A stretch of DNA of 64,000 nucleotides, taken from the NCBI GenBank assembly GCA_963662155.1, contig OY759263.1, positions 12,106,053 to 12,170,052 of the forward strand, written 5' to 3'. The DNA is from Lamellibrachia columna. Lineage: Eukaryota > Annelida > Polychaeta > Sabellida > Siboglinidae. A program made the translations under genes and the position numbers. Below, one piece after another: positions 26,348 to 37,830 of the stretch. The notes below the pieces were generated by a model, which was given only the letters and a program-made list of their open reading frames with translations, made no database searches and was not told the origin of the DNA. Numbering within the stretch: the first letter of the stretch is position 1; the number at the start of each line of letters is the position of its first letter.

Positions 26348-27835
26348 ATAGTATGAAATAACACTGAAGAGTGAGGCAGATTTTGAGGAAGCAATTTATT
26401 GCAAAATAGTTACCAAGACCAAATATTTCTCAATAGGAGTAGTTTATCGTAGTCCAAACATAGGATGAGAGGAAGATGTAAAAGTAAGAAAATGCTATAA
26501 ATGAGGTGAGCAAGGGCGAATGTGGTATAAAGTGTGATTTTAACCACGGTCATATATAATGGAAATCATTAGAGAGTGTTGGGGGTGACGACCATCAGTT
26601 TCTACTTCTAACACGGGATTGTTTCCTCACTCAACATGTCTTGGAACCAACCAGAGGTGGGAATATGTTCGATTTAATGTTGTCTTCTCAAGACGAATTA
26701 CTTGACGATGTTAAAGTACACGAACCTTTGGGTTCCAGTGATCATAACCAGATCCATTTTAATATAAGTAAAGTAAAATCATGGAATACATATAAAAAGC
26801 AATCGACGAGAAACTTCAACAAAGACAAATATAAAGAGATGAGAACATATTTTGCGAATATAGATTGGAAAACTTACTGAAGAACAAAACAGAAACAGCT
26901 ACCGTACCACCAGCCTTATCAGCCATCCAAGTAAAGTAACGTTAAAAGTAATTCTAAATAGCTACATTAAATGTAGACGACTACACAAATTACAAAGAAG
27001 CACGTAACTTTAACTACAACTGAGCTGAACGAATCCAAAAGAACCTTTGATGAAAACAATTGGCAGGTGATATAACAAATGAGAGCAGGAGTTTCTATGT
27101 GGAATTAAGGACTAAATAGAAAGTTCTCACTCACTCACTCCCTCACTCCCTCACTCCCTCACTCCCTCACTCACTCACTCACTCACTCACTCACTCACTC
27201 ACTCACTCACTCACTCACTCACTCACTCACTCACTCACTCACTCACTCACTCACTCACTCACTCACTCACTCACTCACTCACTCACTCACTCACTCACTC
27301 ACTCACTCACTCACTCACTCACTCACTCACTCACTCACTCACACACCAATTCCAGCTCAGTTTGAAGGCGGCAAATCAGATCATTTAGGGCAGATATTTT
27401 AAACCCCTGAAATGATAGTAAAGACAATTAAGAAGACGAACGATAATAAATCACATACTATCAAATTATAGGGCTAATTGGGAGAACTATCATATATATC
27501 GAGAAACAGCTAATTGTATCCCTATTGTACAATGCGAAAGTTATGCCGCATTTGGAATATTGTATACAAGCACGGAGGCCATGGAAAAGTCCTGATTGTC
27601 ACAGAGGTTGATATATTGATGGAGCAAATTATTAAATGAATGTGTTAAAACCAGCAGTGTGAATATATTTAGAAATCAAAAAGACATATATCTGATCAGG
27701 GCGGGCTATACATAGATTATAACATTATTGGACTCTCGATAAGCCCATGGCTTCTTTGTTTACTTGCCATCTGGAACTTGTCTGTTTTGGATGGCATTCT
27801 TGTTAAATCGTGTTAAACATACACCGAGCGGTCGG
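26348..27835 (+). mobile_element. CR1-like LINE A, continued: endonuclease, linker and 3' end
   Basis: Continues the endonuclease with SEADFEEAIYCKIV, FSIGVVYRSPN, LEPTRGGNMFDLMLSSQDE and EPLGSSDHNQIHFN (the SDH active-site motif). Then comes the linker (FNKDKYKEMRTYFANIDW) up to about 27110, a (ACTC)n array, linker remnants (27350-27440), scraps of the RT C-terminal region (LEYCIQARRPW, about 27550) and a 3' end like that of LINE B (27700-27835, with TTCTTGTTAAA). The core RT is deleted and frames are broken. Confidence 0.7.
27126..27342. repeat. (ACTC)n microsatellite
   Basis: More than 50 ACTC units, with CCTC variants at the left end, expanded inside LINE A. Confidence 0.97.
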
Positions 27836-28169
27836 GTGTGAACGCGATCCGTTCCACTGAAGAGGTTGCTCGTAGCCACCAACATAATGAATAACGAAAT
27901 AGTATAACTTGAGCGTCATTGTGGCTCATTCTGAGGTACTCCGGCGTCCTCTCAGAATTTGTATTGATTATAACCACGCAGCGGAATGGGTCTGTGTGTG
28001 TATTGTACAAAGGGTAGTCGCTATTATAATTCCATGTCGACGCAGAACGAACTACGTTGTGCATGAACAATACGGACTTTGAGGTACATCAAATGTTCCC
28101 ACAACATCCCTCGGCCTTGGGCCATTGTTGGCGTACGCGTGCAGAATTTTTAATTCATCGGCTTTGTCG
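27836..28169. other. Short unassigned stretch, right part repeated at 47.1 kb
   Basis: No gene recognised. From about 28090 (CCTCGGCCTTGGGCC, GGCGTACGCGTGCAGAA) the sequence matches 47165-47225, which leads into the same 21-bp minisatellite at both loci. Confidence 0.6.
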
Positions 28170-28240
28170 TTCAGTCTAAGCTGATTCTTTCATAGTCTAA
28201 GCTTATTCGTTCACAGTCTAAGCTTATCCGTTCACACACT
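28170..28240. repeat. 21-bp minisatellite (GTCTAAGCTTATTCG core), 3 units
   Basis: Three units containing a HindIII-type AAGCTT core. The same unit is present about seven times at 47228-47372 and two to three times at 48342-48392. LINE 1 (28241-31160) begins exactly at its right edge, so the LINE probably inserted into this repeat. Confidence 0.85.
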
Positions 28241-31160
28241 CACCTCACCTCACCTCACCTCACCTATCCCGCAACCGTCTGTGGCCATTAGGGAACCTCT
28301 GACGATAATCGCACAACCTGTTTCAACATCTGCCGGTCTTTTGTTGCCATTTGTGATTCGTAGAAGTCGAGGCCTGTTCATTCTCTGATGTTGTCATTCC
28401 AGTTCTATTCTTGTCTGCCTCTGCCTTGCAGGATGATTTGTGTCAGGCTAGTAGATCTTGTGACATGTCCATACCATCTTAAGTTTGCGTAATTTGACTG
28501 TGGTCAAGATGTCTTCGTGTTGTTCGATGTTTCGACTGGTTATCTTTCTGAATTCTTCATTGGTGACATGGTCTGTGTTCTCATCGCCAATGAATGTAGT
28601 CTTCTTTTTAATTCTGCTGTTAGGGTCCATGTCTCGCAAGCGTATAGTAAGATCGATACGACAAGTTCACGCATCAGTCATATTTTGTTTTTCAGGGTGA
28701 TCTTATTGTTTTTCCACATTGGTTTTAATCTTGCCATTGCAGCTAAGGTTTGTGCAATTCTTGAAAGGATTTGTGATTTTAATCCTTCATCTAATAGCGT
28801 TGCACCGAGATATTTGAAGTTAGCGACGGTTTAGTTATTTCCCATTGACGGGTATGCGTTTTTGTATGGCATTTGAGTTGTTAGTCACGAGCTTCGTTTT
28901 CTCTGCATTAATTTCCATCCGATAATCGCAAGAGGATTTGTTGAGGTGTTTCACTATGTTGGGCAGTTATTGTTCATTTGCTATGGCTTCGATGTTGTCA
29001 GCAAATCGCAGGTTTGTGATCGTTCTTCCTCCAATGCTGACTGTGCCTACATGACCTTCAGGTGCATCTGCCATGATGCGTTCGAGGAAGATGTTGAAGA
29101 GTGTTGGGGAAAGAGGAAAACCTTGTCGTACTCCGACTGTGGTGTTGAACCATTCCCCTACGGTATTGTTGAGAAGAACCGCTTTGTTGGCCTTTGTAGA
29201 CATTTGTTCAATGTTTTTTATGGTTGACAAAAGAGCTGAATGCCATACTCTATCAAAAGCTTTCTTGAAATCGATGAAAGCATGATAAATGTCTGTGTGG
29301 TGTCATAGATATTTTTCGCACAAAATTGGAACATTGAAGATCTGATCAGTTGTAATTCTTCATGTCAGGAAGCCAGCTTGTTCCTCGGCGATGATGTTTT
29401 CGGCTAGTGATTTTAGTCTATTTAGAATTACTTTTAACATTACTTTACTTGGATGGCTGATAAGGCTGATGGTCCGGTAGTTTTGGAACAGTTGCAGGTT
29501 ACCCTTTTTAGGTAATGTGATGATAAGTGATTGTGTCCAAGCTGTGGGCCATTCTCCTAATTTCCAAACTATGTTGCATATTATTGTAAGTGCATCTATT
29601 ATGGCTTCTCTTCTAGCTTTCATTAACTCCAATTGGATGTTGTCAATTCCCGCTGCTTTCCCCTCTTTAGAGATGTAACCAATGCTTCTACGTCCTCTTG
29701 TAGTACTGGTCAGTCATCTTTCTGTCTAAAGGAGTTTAGAATGCTTGGATCTCCGTTTGACTATTGGTTGTAAAGGTCTGATCAGTATTCTATTACTGAT
29801 ATCCTATTACTGAAATCCTTTTCTTCTGTGAGCATTTTCCCATCCTTGTCCTGTATGCTGTTGGTTTTTGGTAGTCTTTTCTTCGTGAGGTTGTTAACTA
29901 TTTGGAATGTTCTTTTGCTGTTGTTCTTGTTGATGTTATCGTCTATTTCGCTGCATTTCTCTTCAATCTAAGTTTTCCTTGGCTCTCTTCATGCCCGTCT
30001 TTATTGCGTTTTTAATCTCTCTGCACTTATTAGCACATACACTGGTGCTCTTGTGTTTCTTCAGCTGTCTCCATTTATTGCACATTTCTAGCAAGTCTCC
30101 TGTGACCCAGGGTTTCTTTTTCTGGTGATGTTTTCCAAGGATCTTACTGGCTGTATCTTTCACTGCGGTGTTGAAATTGTTTGTTATAATTTCTACTTCT
30201 TCCTCGGCTAAGATAAATGAAGCAAATTTCCCTCCTACCATTGCTTTGAACTCTTCTGTAATGTTGGGGCATTTTCCAGATCAAACTTTATTCTGGTGTT
30301 CTTCAGTCTCTTAACTGTGTTCAGCGGAAGTCGAAAATTAATCATTATCATGTCATGGTCGCTTCCAACTTCTGCACCAGGGAAGCTCCGTGTTTGTGCC
30401 CTGTTTATGCTTTACCGGGATCTGTTTTGAGCCAGAAGTAATCAATCTGGTTACGGTGTTGTCCATTAGGAGCATGCCAGGTCCATCTTCTGGATGCTTT
30501 GTGTGGGGGCAATGTGTTGGCTAATACTAGATTGTTGTAGCTGACAAATTCAAGGAGTCTCAGTCCTCTCTCATAATTATCTTGCCAATTTGCTTCTGTG
30601 CCCACTTTGGCATTCCAGTCCCCTTGGACGAATAGAATATCTTTTTTTGTACTTTGTCGATAATACTCTGAAGCTGGATGTAGAAACCTTCGATTTGCCC
30701 ATCGTCATAGTTTGATGTTAGAGCACAGACCTGAACAATAGTAATACTAAATGGGATTGCTTTAAGGCGTATGGAGGTGAGCCTGCTGGAAACTGAGTAG
30801 CATCCTAGTACAGTGTATTTAATGTTATTATGTACAAGAAAACCGACATCAAATTTGTGTTGGTTTTATTCTCCACTGAAGAACAGTGTGTGTCCTTCTA
30901 TCTGTGTTCGTATACTCCAAAAGGTGCCAGTTGTACCTGTCCATCTCGTGGGTCAGTTCTTTTAATTTCCATGTTGGTCTTAACGTCCTTACGTTCCATG
31001 ATGCTATTGCGATGTTGTCTCTTCCACGGACCTTTGAAGTTGTGAAGTAAACTTGTCGTGTCCGCCCTGGTGAGTAGCGAAGGACGCGGTCTTTGTTAAC
31101 TCGGTTGCGACCGATCCGGTATGGGTTTTGAATTGTTGATTATCATTTTGGTGTGTGTTC
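28241..31160 (-). mobile_element. LINE 1: decayed full-length-like endonuclease/RT element
   Basis: Minus-strand order: a start-of-endonuclease phrase IAIASWNVRTLRPTWKLKEL (near 31000), ANWQDNYERGLRLLEF and NQIDYFWLK (about 30400-30600), linker (NFNTAVKDTASKILGKHHQ, about 30150), RT start NYRTISLISHPSKVMLKVIL (about 29450), GVRQGFPLSPTLFNIFLE (about 29100), RFADNIEAIANEQ (motif C, FADN instead of FADD, about 28975) and a 3' end at five AGGTG pentamers (28241-28265). Many frameshifts and stops make it inactive. The organisation (APE-type endonuclease plus RT and a microsatellite-like tail) suits the RTE/Ingi-like range of LINEs; the exact clade is uncertain. Confidence 0.75.
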
Positions 31161-31178
31161 TTTCACTTACTTACTTAC

Positions 31179-31988
31179 TTAGTCCTCTTCGTGCCCGGTG
31201 GCACATAAGGCATCAACAAGTGAGCGCCACTGCTGTCGGTCTGCAGCCCATTTGGTGATGGTGTTCCATGTCAGGTCGCATTCTTTCATCTCCTTCTCCA
31301 CTGTTCGTCTCCATGTTTCTTTTGGGCGACCACATATCCTTTTTCCATCTGCTGTCCAGCGTAAGGCTGTCTTGGGCAGTGCGCCAGGTGGCATTCGGCA
31401 CACGTGTCCAAGCCATCTCCATCTTCTCTTCTTTATCTGTGTGGCAAAGGATGTTGCATCTGTCTTGCGGTGCAGCTCTTCATTAGTGATGGTGTTGGGC
31501 CAAAATACTCCTAGGAACTTCCGTAGACACTTGTTTTGGAAGGGCTCAAGCTTGTGTGCTAGCTTGGCTGTCAGTTTCCAGGACTCGGAGCCGTAGAGAA
31601 GTACACTGAGAACATTACTATTGTACAGTCTCAGTTTTGTTTCCAATCTCAGTTGCTTGGATTTCCAGATGGGCTTCAGCATAGCGAAGGTCTGACTTGC
31701 CTTTCTGATCCTAGCCATGGCATCTTTTGCAGAGTCTCCATCTGTTGTGATTTTGCTTCCGAAGTATGAAAAGTCCTGAACGTCTTCCAAAGCATCACTG
31801 TTGTTTATGTTGTTTATGGTGATGGGGTTATCTGTCTTGTTGTTGATCCTCATCAGTTTGGTTTTTGCTGTGTTGAGCTTTAACCCAATCTGTGGTGCTG
31901 TTGTTGTGAGTTTGTCCATCTTTTCTTGCATGTCCTTGTGCCTGTTAGACAGCAGTCCAATGTCATCTGCATAGTCCAGGTCTTCCAA
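31179..31988 (-). pseudogene. LINE 2 RT, C-terminal frame (motif C to end)
   Basis: Begins just upstream of YADDIGLLSNRHKD, the catalytic motif C, followed by GLKLNTAKTKLMRI, DFSYFGSKIT, LLYGSESWKL, KKRRWRWLGHVCRMP and the terminal WNTITKWAADRQQWR. It is separated from the upstream frame by a stop and frameshift at about 31990-32040, in the short stretch between RT motifs B and C. The last codons lie against the TAAG tail. Confidence 0.85.
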
Positions 31989-32036
31989 GATCGAGGTAAA
32001 TGTCCATATGATGCCTCTGTTTCCATTTTAGGCGAT

Positions 32037-33569
32037 TTATATCATCAGCCAGTCGATGGCAAGGGTGAAAAGAAATGGTGAGAGAATGAATCCCTGTTTT
32101 ACTCCGGATTTTACGCTAAAGCTGTCTGACATGTGACTGTTACAGGCGACTTGACACTGGACGTCTGTGTAAAGTATCTTGATCACATTTACCATCTTCT
32201 GTGGGATCCCGTAGTGCCGTAGTATTCTCCACAGGGATTCTCTGTGAAGGCTGTCAAAGGCCTTTTCAAAGTCAATGAAGGCAATGTAGATCGTACTGTT
32301 CCAGTCCGTGCTTTGTTCCAAAATCTGCCGTAGCGTGAAAATTTGATCGATGCATGACTTTCCTCTTCTGAATCCGGCTTGTTTCTGACGGAGGATTGTA
32401 TCAGTAGCTGCTGATATTCTCTTCAGGATTATGCGGCTGAAAATCTTGCATGTCTTTGATAACAAGTTTATGCCCCGCCAGTTGTTACAGTTCCCCAAGT
32501 CGCCCTTCTTTGGTAGCTTGATAATTGTGCCTGTCTTCCAATCATCTGGTGTGTCTTCTTCATCCCATATTCTCTGGAAGATCTGACAGAGGATTCTGGG
32601 TGTTCCTTGTTCATCTGCTTTCAGCATTTCTGCGCAGACGCTGTCGCTTCCTGGTGCTTTTCCATTCTTCTGGGCTTTAATGGCTTCTCTGACTTCTGCT
32701 TCTGTGATTTGGTCGAGGTTGATTTCAAGGTCATCTGCTGCCTCCGGGATGTCTGCAAGTCTGGGTGGATCTGCACGATTGAGAACATGTTGGAAATGCT
32801 CCTTCCATCTCTCTATCTTCTCTTTCTCGACTGTGATTATCTTTCCATCAGCATCTTTCAGTGGGAGATTCTGGTTTGGACCTGTATCTCCTTTCAGCTT
32901 CTTGGTTATTTGGTAGAGTGACTTCACATCCTTTCTTCTTGCTGCAGCTTCTGCGTCTTCTGCGAGGTTTTCAATGTAAGTGCGTTTGTCTACTCTGGTA
33001 CTCCGTTTTACTTCTTTGTCTTTTTGTGAGTATTCTCTTGAAAGTTTTTCTTTGAATCTTGGGGACTTTGTGGTGAGCAGCTTTTTCTTTATTCCTTTCC
33101 TTTGGTCTATTTTGCCCCAAGTTGGTGTGGAAATCCACTGCTCTTTCTTTGCTCTTCTGTAGCCTAGCAATGCTTTCCCTGCTAGCTCCAAGGCCATGTT
33201 GAAACTGTGTGTAGTCATCTCTGTTTCCTCCTGCAGAATACCAAAACTGTTCTTCAGAGCAATTGTGAACTGTTGCTTGGTTTCTGGGTTTTGTAGCTTG
33301 GTGGTATCAAAACGCTCTTTCTTCTTCTCTCCTGTCTTTGCCTTTCTCAGTTTCAGAGCAAGTTTTCCTATCAACAGGTTGTGGTCGCTGCCAACATCAG
33401 CTAGTCTCCTTGTTTTGACGTCTTGTAGAGAGCGTCTCCATTTTCCGTTTACAAGGATGTGATCTATTTGACTCTCAGTTCTGCCGTCTGGGGATCTCCA
33501 TGTCAGCTTATGCATTGTCTTATGTTGGAAGAGTGTCCCTCCAATCACGAGGTCATTCTCCAATGTCAC
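32037..33569 (-). pseudogene. LINE 2 endonuclease C-terminus, linker and RT motifs A-B
   Basis: A 510-codon open frame. It starts within the endonuclease (LTWRSPDGRTESQIDHILV, VGSDHNLLIGKL, the SDH motif), passes through a basic linker, then RT: GKAPGSDSVCAEMLK, NNWRGINLLSKTCKIFSRII, KQAGFRRGKSCIDQI, YIAFIDFEKAFDSLHRESLW (motif A) and GVKQGFILSPFLFTLAIDWL (motif B). The upstream endonuclease half (LLGIMEARWTGAGKRQLATG, 33868-34071; VLVVLGDFNARVGSDN, 33553-33786) sits in other frames because of two small indels. Confidence 0.85.
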
Positions 33570-34160
33570 ACAATCTGCTGCCGTTATCAGTCATTGTACC
33601 TGTTCCGTGTTTGCCCATGATCCTTTCCGTGTTAGTGTTGTCGCTCCCAACTCGTGCATTGAAATCTCCAAGAACCACAAGTACGTCATGTTTGGGGATG
33701 TCTTCCGAAATTGACTGAAGACTGTCATAGAAGTTATGTGTTTCTTCTTTTTCTGCTTCCTCTGTAGGTGCGTAACAGGTTACCACTGAGAGTTTGATAA
33801 ATCTGGACTTAAATCTAGCATAAAGAAATCGTTCAGTTATTGGTTTCCATTCAAGAAGAATGTTACCTTACTCCTTCTGGATGATCAGGGCTACTCCTTG
33901 TCTATGCTGGTTGTCCTCTCTGCCTGACCACAGTATGGTGTCTCCTGTCGCCAGTTGTCGTTTTCCAGCTCCAGTCCATCTAGCCTCCATGATACCTAGA
34001 AGGCTGATTTTGTACTGGTGCATTTCCTGGAGAACCTGTGCCAGTCTTCCTGTCTGATATAGTGTTCTCACATTCCAGCATCCGATGTTGATAAAAGTTT
34101 TGGGTGTTGGACAATATTGATCAGATATACAGATCAGTGAACTACTTTGGTTTAGACAGC

Positions 34161-35320
34161 GATGAGAGGAGCAGCCATGTTATAATGTCCTTCCAGGGAT
34201 AATGAGAGGAGCAGCCATGTTATAATGTCCTTCCAGGGATAATGAGAGGAGCAGCCATGTTATAATGTCCTTCCAGGGATAATGAGAGGAGCAGCCATGT
34301 TATAATGTCCTTCCAGGGATAATGAGAGGAGCAGCCATGTTATAATGTCCTTCCAGGGATAATGAGAGGAGCAGCCATGTTATAATGTCCTTCCAGGGAT
34401 AATGAGAGGAGCAGCCATGTTATAATGTCCTTCCAGGGATAATGAGAGGAGCAGCCATGTTATAATGTCCTTCCAGGGATAATGAGAGGAGCAGCCATGT
34501 TATAATGTCCTTCCAGGGATAATGAGAGGAGCAGCCATGTTATAATGTCCTTCCAGGGATAATGAGAGGAGCAGCCATGTTATAATGTCCTTCCAGGAAT
34601 AATGAGAGGAGCAGCCATGTTATAATGTCCTTCCAGGGATAATGAGAGGAGCAGCCATGTTATAATGTCCTTCCAGGGATAATGAGAGGAGCAGCCATGT
34701 TATAATGTCCTTCCAGGGATAATGAGAGGAGCAGCCATGTTATAATGTCCTTCCAGGGATAATGAGAGGAGCAGCCATGTTATAATGTCCTTCCAGGGAT
34801 AATGAGAGGAGCAGCCATGTTATAATGTCCTTCCAGGGATAATGAGAGGAGCAGCCATGTTATAATGTCCTTCCAGGGATAATGAGAGGAGCAGCCATGT
34901 TATAATGTCCTTCCAGGGATAATGAGAGGAGCAGCCATGTTATAATGTCCTTCCAGGGATAATGAGAGGAGCAGCCATGTTATAATGTCCTTCCAGGGAT
35001 AATGAGAGGAGCAGCCATGTTATAATGTCCTTCCAGGGATAATGAGAGGAGCAGCCATGTTATAATGTCCTTCCAGGGATAATGAGAGGAGCAGCCATGT
35101 TATAATGTCCTTCCAGGGATAATGAGAGGAGCAGCCATGTTATAATGTCCTTCCAGGGATAATGAGAGGAGCAGCCATGTTATAATGTCCTTCCAGGGAT
35201 AATGAGAGGAGCAGCCATGTTATAATGTCCTTCCAGGGATAATGAGAGGAGTAGCCATGTTATAATGTCCTTCCAGGGATAATGAGAGGAGCAGCCATGT
35301 TATAATGTCCTTCCAGGGAT
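34161..35320. repeat. 40-bp tandem array, 29 units, at the 5' end of LINE 2
   Basis: Exactly 29 units of 40 bp, each containing GAGGAGCAGCCATGTTATAA and CCTTCCAGGGAT. By eye only three units differ from the rest (the first base of the array at 34161, about 34599 and about 35252). In the sense of LINE 2 (minus) the array lies directly upstream of the ORF, and each unit reads an ATG followed by MAAPLIPGRTL and a stop. It may be amplified 5' UTR sequence of the element. The near-perfect identity means recent homogenisation. Confidence 0.97.
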
Positions 35321-35829
35321 CGCTCTGTTCAAAACATGCCATAATCTATGTTGTGATCAAGCGTGTTTGTGATACAATACTGCCATTTAATTAAAACAAA
35401 AACATAATGCTAAATTGCAGTTAAATATTAATACGTCAACACCACCCGCAGTCACGTCGACTGTAAGTGGGGAATCAAGATATCGAATGTTGGGTTGTGT
35501 TATTGCGCGACAGAATAATGACTTCATTAAACTAGCTTCACATTGTAAATCATGCCACAAACGACCACAAGCTTAACTGAGCCACCAACGACTGTTACAA
35601 AATCATAGCGAGCTTCAATATACCAACACGTATGCCAACAAGCTTTGACATGCCATAAACGACTGCTACAAAATAATAGTGGGCTGCCTGGCAAATCTCA
35701 ATTTAGCAATGATTATTGTATAGAGGTCGACGCGGCTCGCCGCACTCATAGCAAGGCGACAATGGCTGTGCCTGTAAGGGGTCAGTTCAGAAGGTAGTTG
35801 AACCGATTGGTTTCTATGTGACGTTCGTC

Positions 35830-36020
35830 AGTTGCACGACTTTTCAGTCGTCGAGATAAACAACGTCTTTCAACCAAGTATTATAGCACACGCGGACGAA
35901 CTTCGTGTTGTTGCTGGCAACGAGGACATCGACAGTAGATCAGATCGCGCTCACCTGAGTGCTCGTTGTTCGTTGCGCGTGCATCAAATATACCTTTCCT
36001 TATACCCTGGAGTGTCGTGG
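35830..36020 (+). promoter_or_regulatory. Candidate promoter/5' UTR exon of receptor copy 1, with splice donor
   Basis: A GC-richer patch ends in GTGG|GTAAGT (donor at 36021). A matching acceptor (GTTTCCTGGTTCCAG, AG at 40604-40605) lies 20 bp before the receptor ATG, so a 5' UTR intron of about 4.6 kb is plausible. An inverted CCAAT (CGATTGG) lies near 35807 and an initiator-like TCAGTT near 35829. This head segment occurs four times in the window. Assignment rests on splice-site pattern and synteny only. Confidence 0.4.
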
Positions 36021-36880
36021 GTAAGTAAGACGTGATAGTTTGTAATCAAGAATGTAGTATTTGAAGCTACACGTTTACCAGCCTGTGGGTGTGCGCGTGT
36101 AGGTATATATTTAGCCGGCTATTAGTCTCGTTTGTACCATGATTAAGCTTACTGGTATACAGTATGAAGCAGCCCGCTGTGATTTTGCAGTAGTCATTGA
36201 TGGCATGTTTCAGTTTTTCTAGGAAACGACCCCCTTCAACCTGAATATTTTGTGTTGTTGGAAATGAGTCCCTGTGTGGGATATCATACCAGATAGAAAG
36301 GAACAACATATCTTTGTGTCTCTTCCAAAAGAAACCGGCAATGTCTGGTGAAAGAAATGTTTCAAGTTTCGAAACGACAGCTGCTCGACTCGAATCCCGA
36401 TCCTCTCTATTGACATATATTCTCATTATTCCGTTATTTAGAACACTTCCAGTAACTATTTAGGGCTTAGTCTGCACTGGATGAAAATTATCATTTTATA
36501 AAAACTTGCCGCCGGTAGTCGCCTGTTTAAAGAACGATAAGTAGCATTTAGGGTTCTCGCTCCCAACTACTTGTCCTTTTATGACCTTGACATTGCTGTT
36601 AAAGGAAATCGTATCTTTTTTTACAATGAAAAGGCCCTTTTTGAGACCTTTCCCAAAGTAGTTTACCATTTTGTGGAATAATTGTACTTTTCTGTGATAG
36701 TGATTTTGTTCCCAGATTGTTGCCCTTTTATGAAAATAATCAGTATTTTGCCATTCCAGGAACGTTATGTCAATCAATGTATGTCCAGAAGAAACTGTGA
36801 CGTTTGTTACCATCAAAGCCCCTTTGGGAACCTGTTGTTCTTTTATACAAAATTGCTGTTTGGAATATATATTACTCTAC
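36021..36880. other. Upstream region, periodic degenerate repeat
   Basis: No gene. From about 36590 a degenerate run begins in which CCTTTT and CTCCCAGATTGTTG-like words recur at roughly 35-70 bp. It matches the right-hand flank at 38410-38960 and the same places in copy 2. Confidence 0.5.
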
Positions 36881-36889
36881 ATGTGTCTT

Positions 36890-37830
36890 GGAAACAACCA
36901 GACGTGGGAATGTGTACACGAACCTTTGGGTTCCAGTGAGCATAACCAGATCCATTAGAATATAACTGTAAAAACATGGAATACACATAAAAAGCAAAGG
37001 AGGAGACACTTCAACAAAGGCAAATGTAAAGAGATGAGAACATACCAAGCGAATATAGATTGGAATAACTTACTGAACAACAAGACAGCAACATAATGCT
37101 GAACCTGTTTAACATATTTGATTGAGGGCATTACCGATAGATTTGTTCCTTTGAGATAACAATGGAAAAGGCCAAAGAAGAAACACCTGTCAAATGAAGC
37201 TATTAGAAAATTGCCCACAAGCAGATGCTGTGGAGGGGTATATAAACACATTGGAAATGTAGAAGAATACACATACTACAAAGAGGCACTTAACCTAGCT
37301 ACAACGAAAATTAGAAAATCCAAAAGAACGTTTGAATACAAATGGGCAGATACTATTGAAAATGACAGCAAGAATTTGTGTGCTTGTTTGCAGTAAACAA
37401 AACGTTCGAGATAGAGACGGATCACTGGAATGGTGTAGTGGAAACACAATTTCAGACGGGCTGTAAATGGCAGAGGTCTTGAATGAGTATTTCTCCTCAA
37501 CTTTTACCACAAATGATATATGCCTACTTCCAGTTTCAGTTACGAAATTTTAGGGCGATAAATCAGATCATTTAAGGCAGTTATTTGTAACTCCTTAAAT
37601 GATAGTAAAGAAAATTAAGATGAACGAAGATAAATCACCTTTTGATAAAGTGCCACATCAAATATTGGTACTTAAACTAAAAGCCCACGGTAAATATAAT
37701 GAATTCCTTGTAAAACAAACATTAATAAATACATCTCAACATGCGTTCCTAAAAGCAAGATCATGTCTAACCAATCTCTTACGTTTTTTGGAAGAAATTA
37801 CAATGTGCGTTGATGATGGGTCATTGAGGT
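36890..37830 (+). mobile_element. CR1-like LINE relic in duplication copy 1
   Basis: Same family as LINE A: VHEPLGSSEHNQIH, FNKGKCKEMRTYQANIDWN, GNVEEYTYYKEALNLATTKI, RKSKRTFEYKWADTIENDSK, then MIVKKIKMNEDKSPFDKVPH, HAFLKARSCLTNLLRFLEEI. The RT motif A region follows the linker directly, so part of the RT is deleted. Many stops. The paralogous relic is at 50255-51250. Confidence 0.75.

Larger units (their letters stand above)
31164..34160 (-). mobile_element. LINE 2: RTE-like element, almost complete
   Basis: One element with endonuclease and RT spread over four frames (34071-33868, 33786-33553, 33569-32037, 31988-31179), ending in a tandem TAAG tail (31165-31182) as is typical of RTE-clade LINEs. 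It lies directly against the 5' end of LINE 1 in the same orientation. Upstream of its first visible codons, after about 90 bp, comes the array of 40-bp units at 34161-35320. Only a few frameshifts separate it from a continuous ORF, so it is younger than LINE 1. Confidence 0.85.

Noticed and set aside
28448..34071. Plus-strand open frames over the two LINEs
   Set aside because: Antisense shadows of the minus-strand endonuclease/RT. They contain no independent domains.
34161..35320. CRISPR-like array (29 regular 40-bp repeats)
   Set aside because: The units are contiguous with no spacers, and the context is a eukaryotic LINE. It is a minisatellite.
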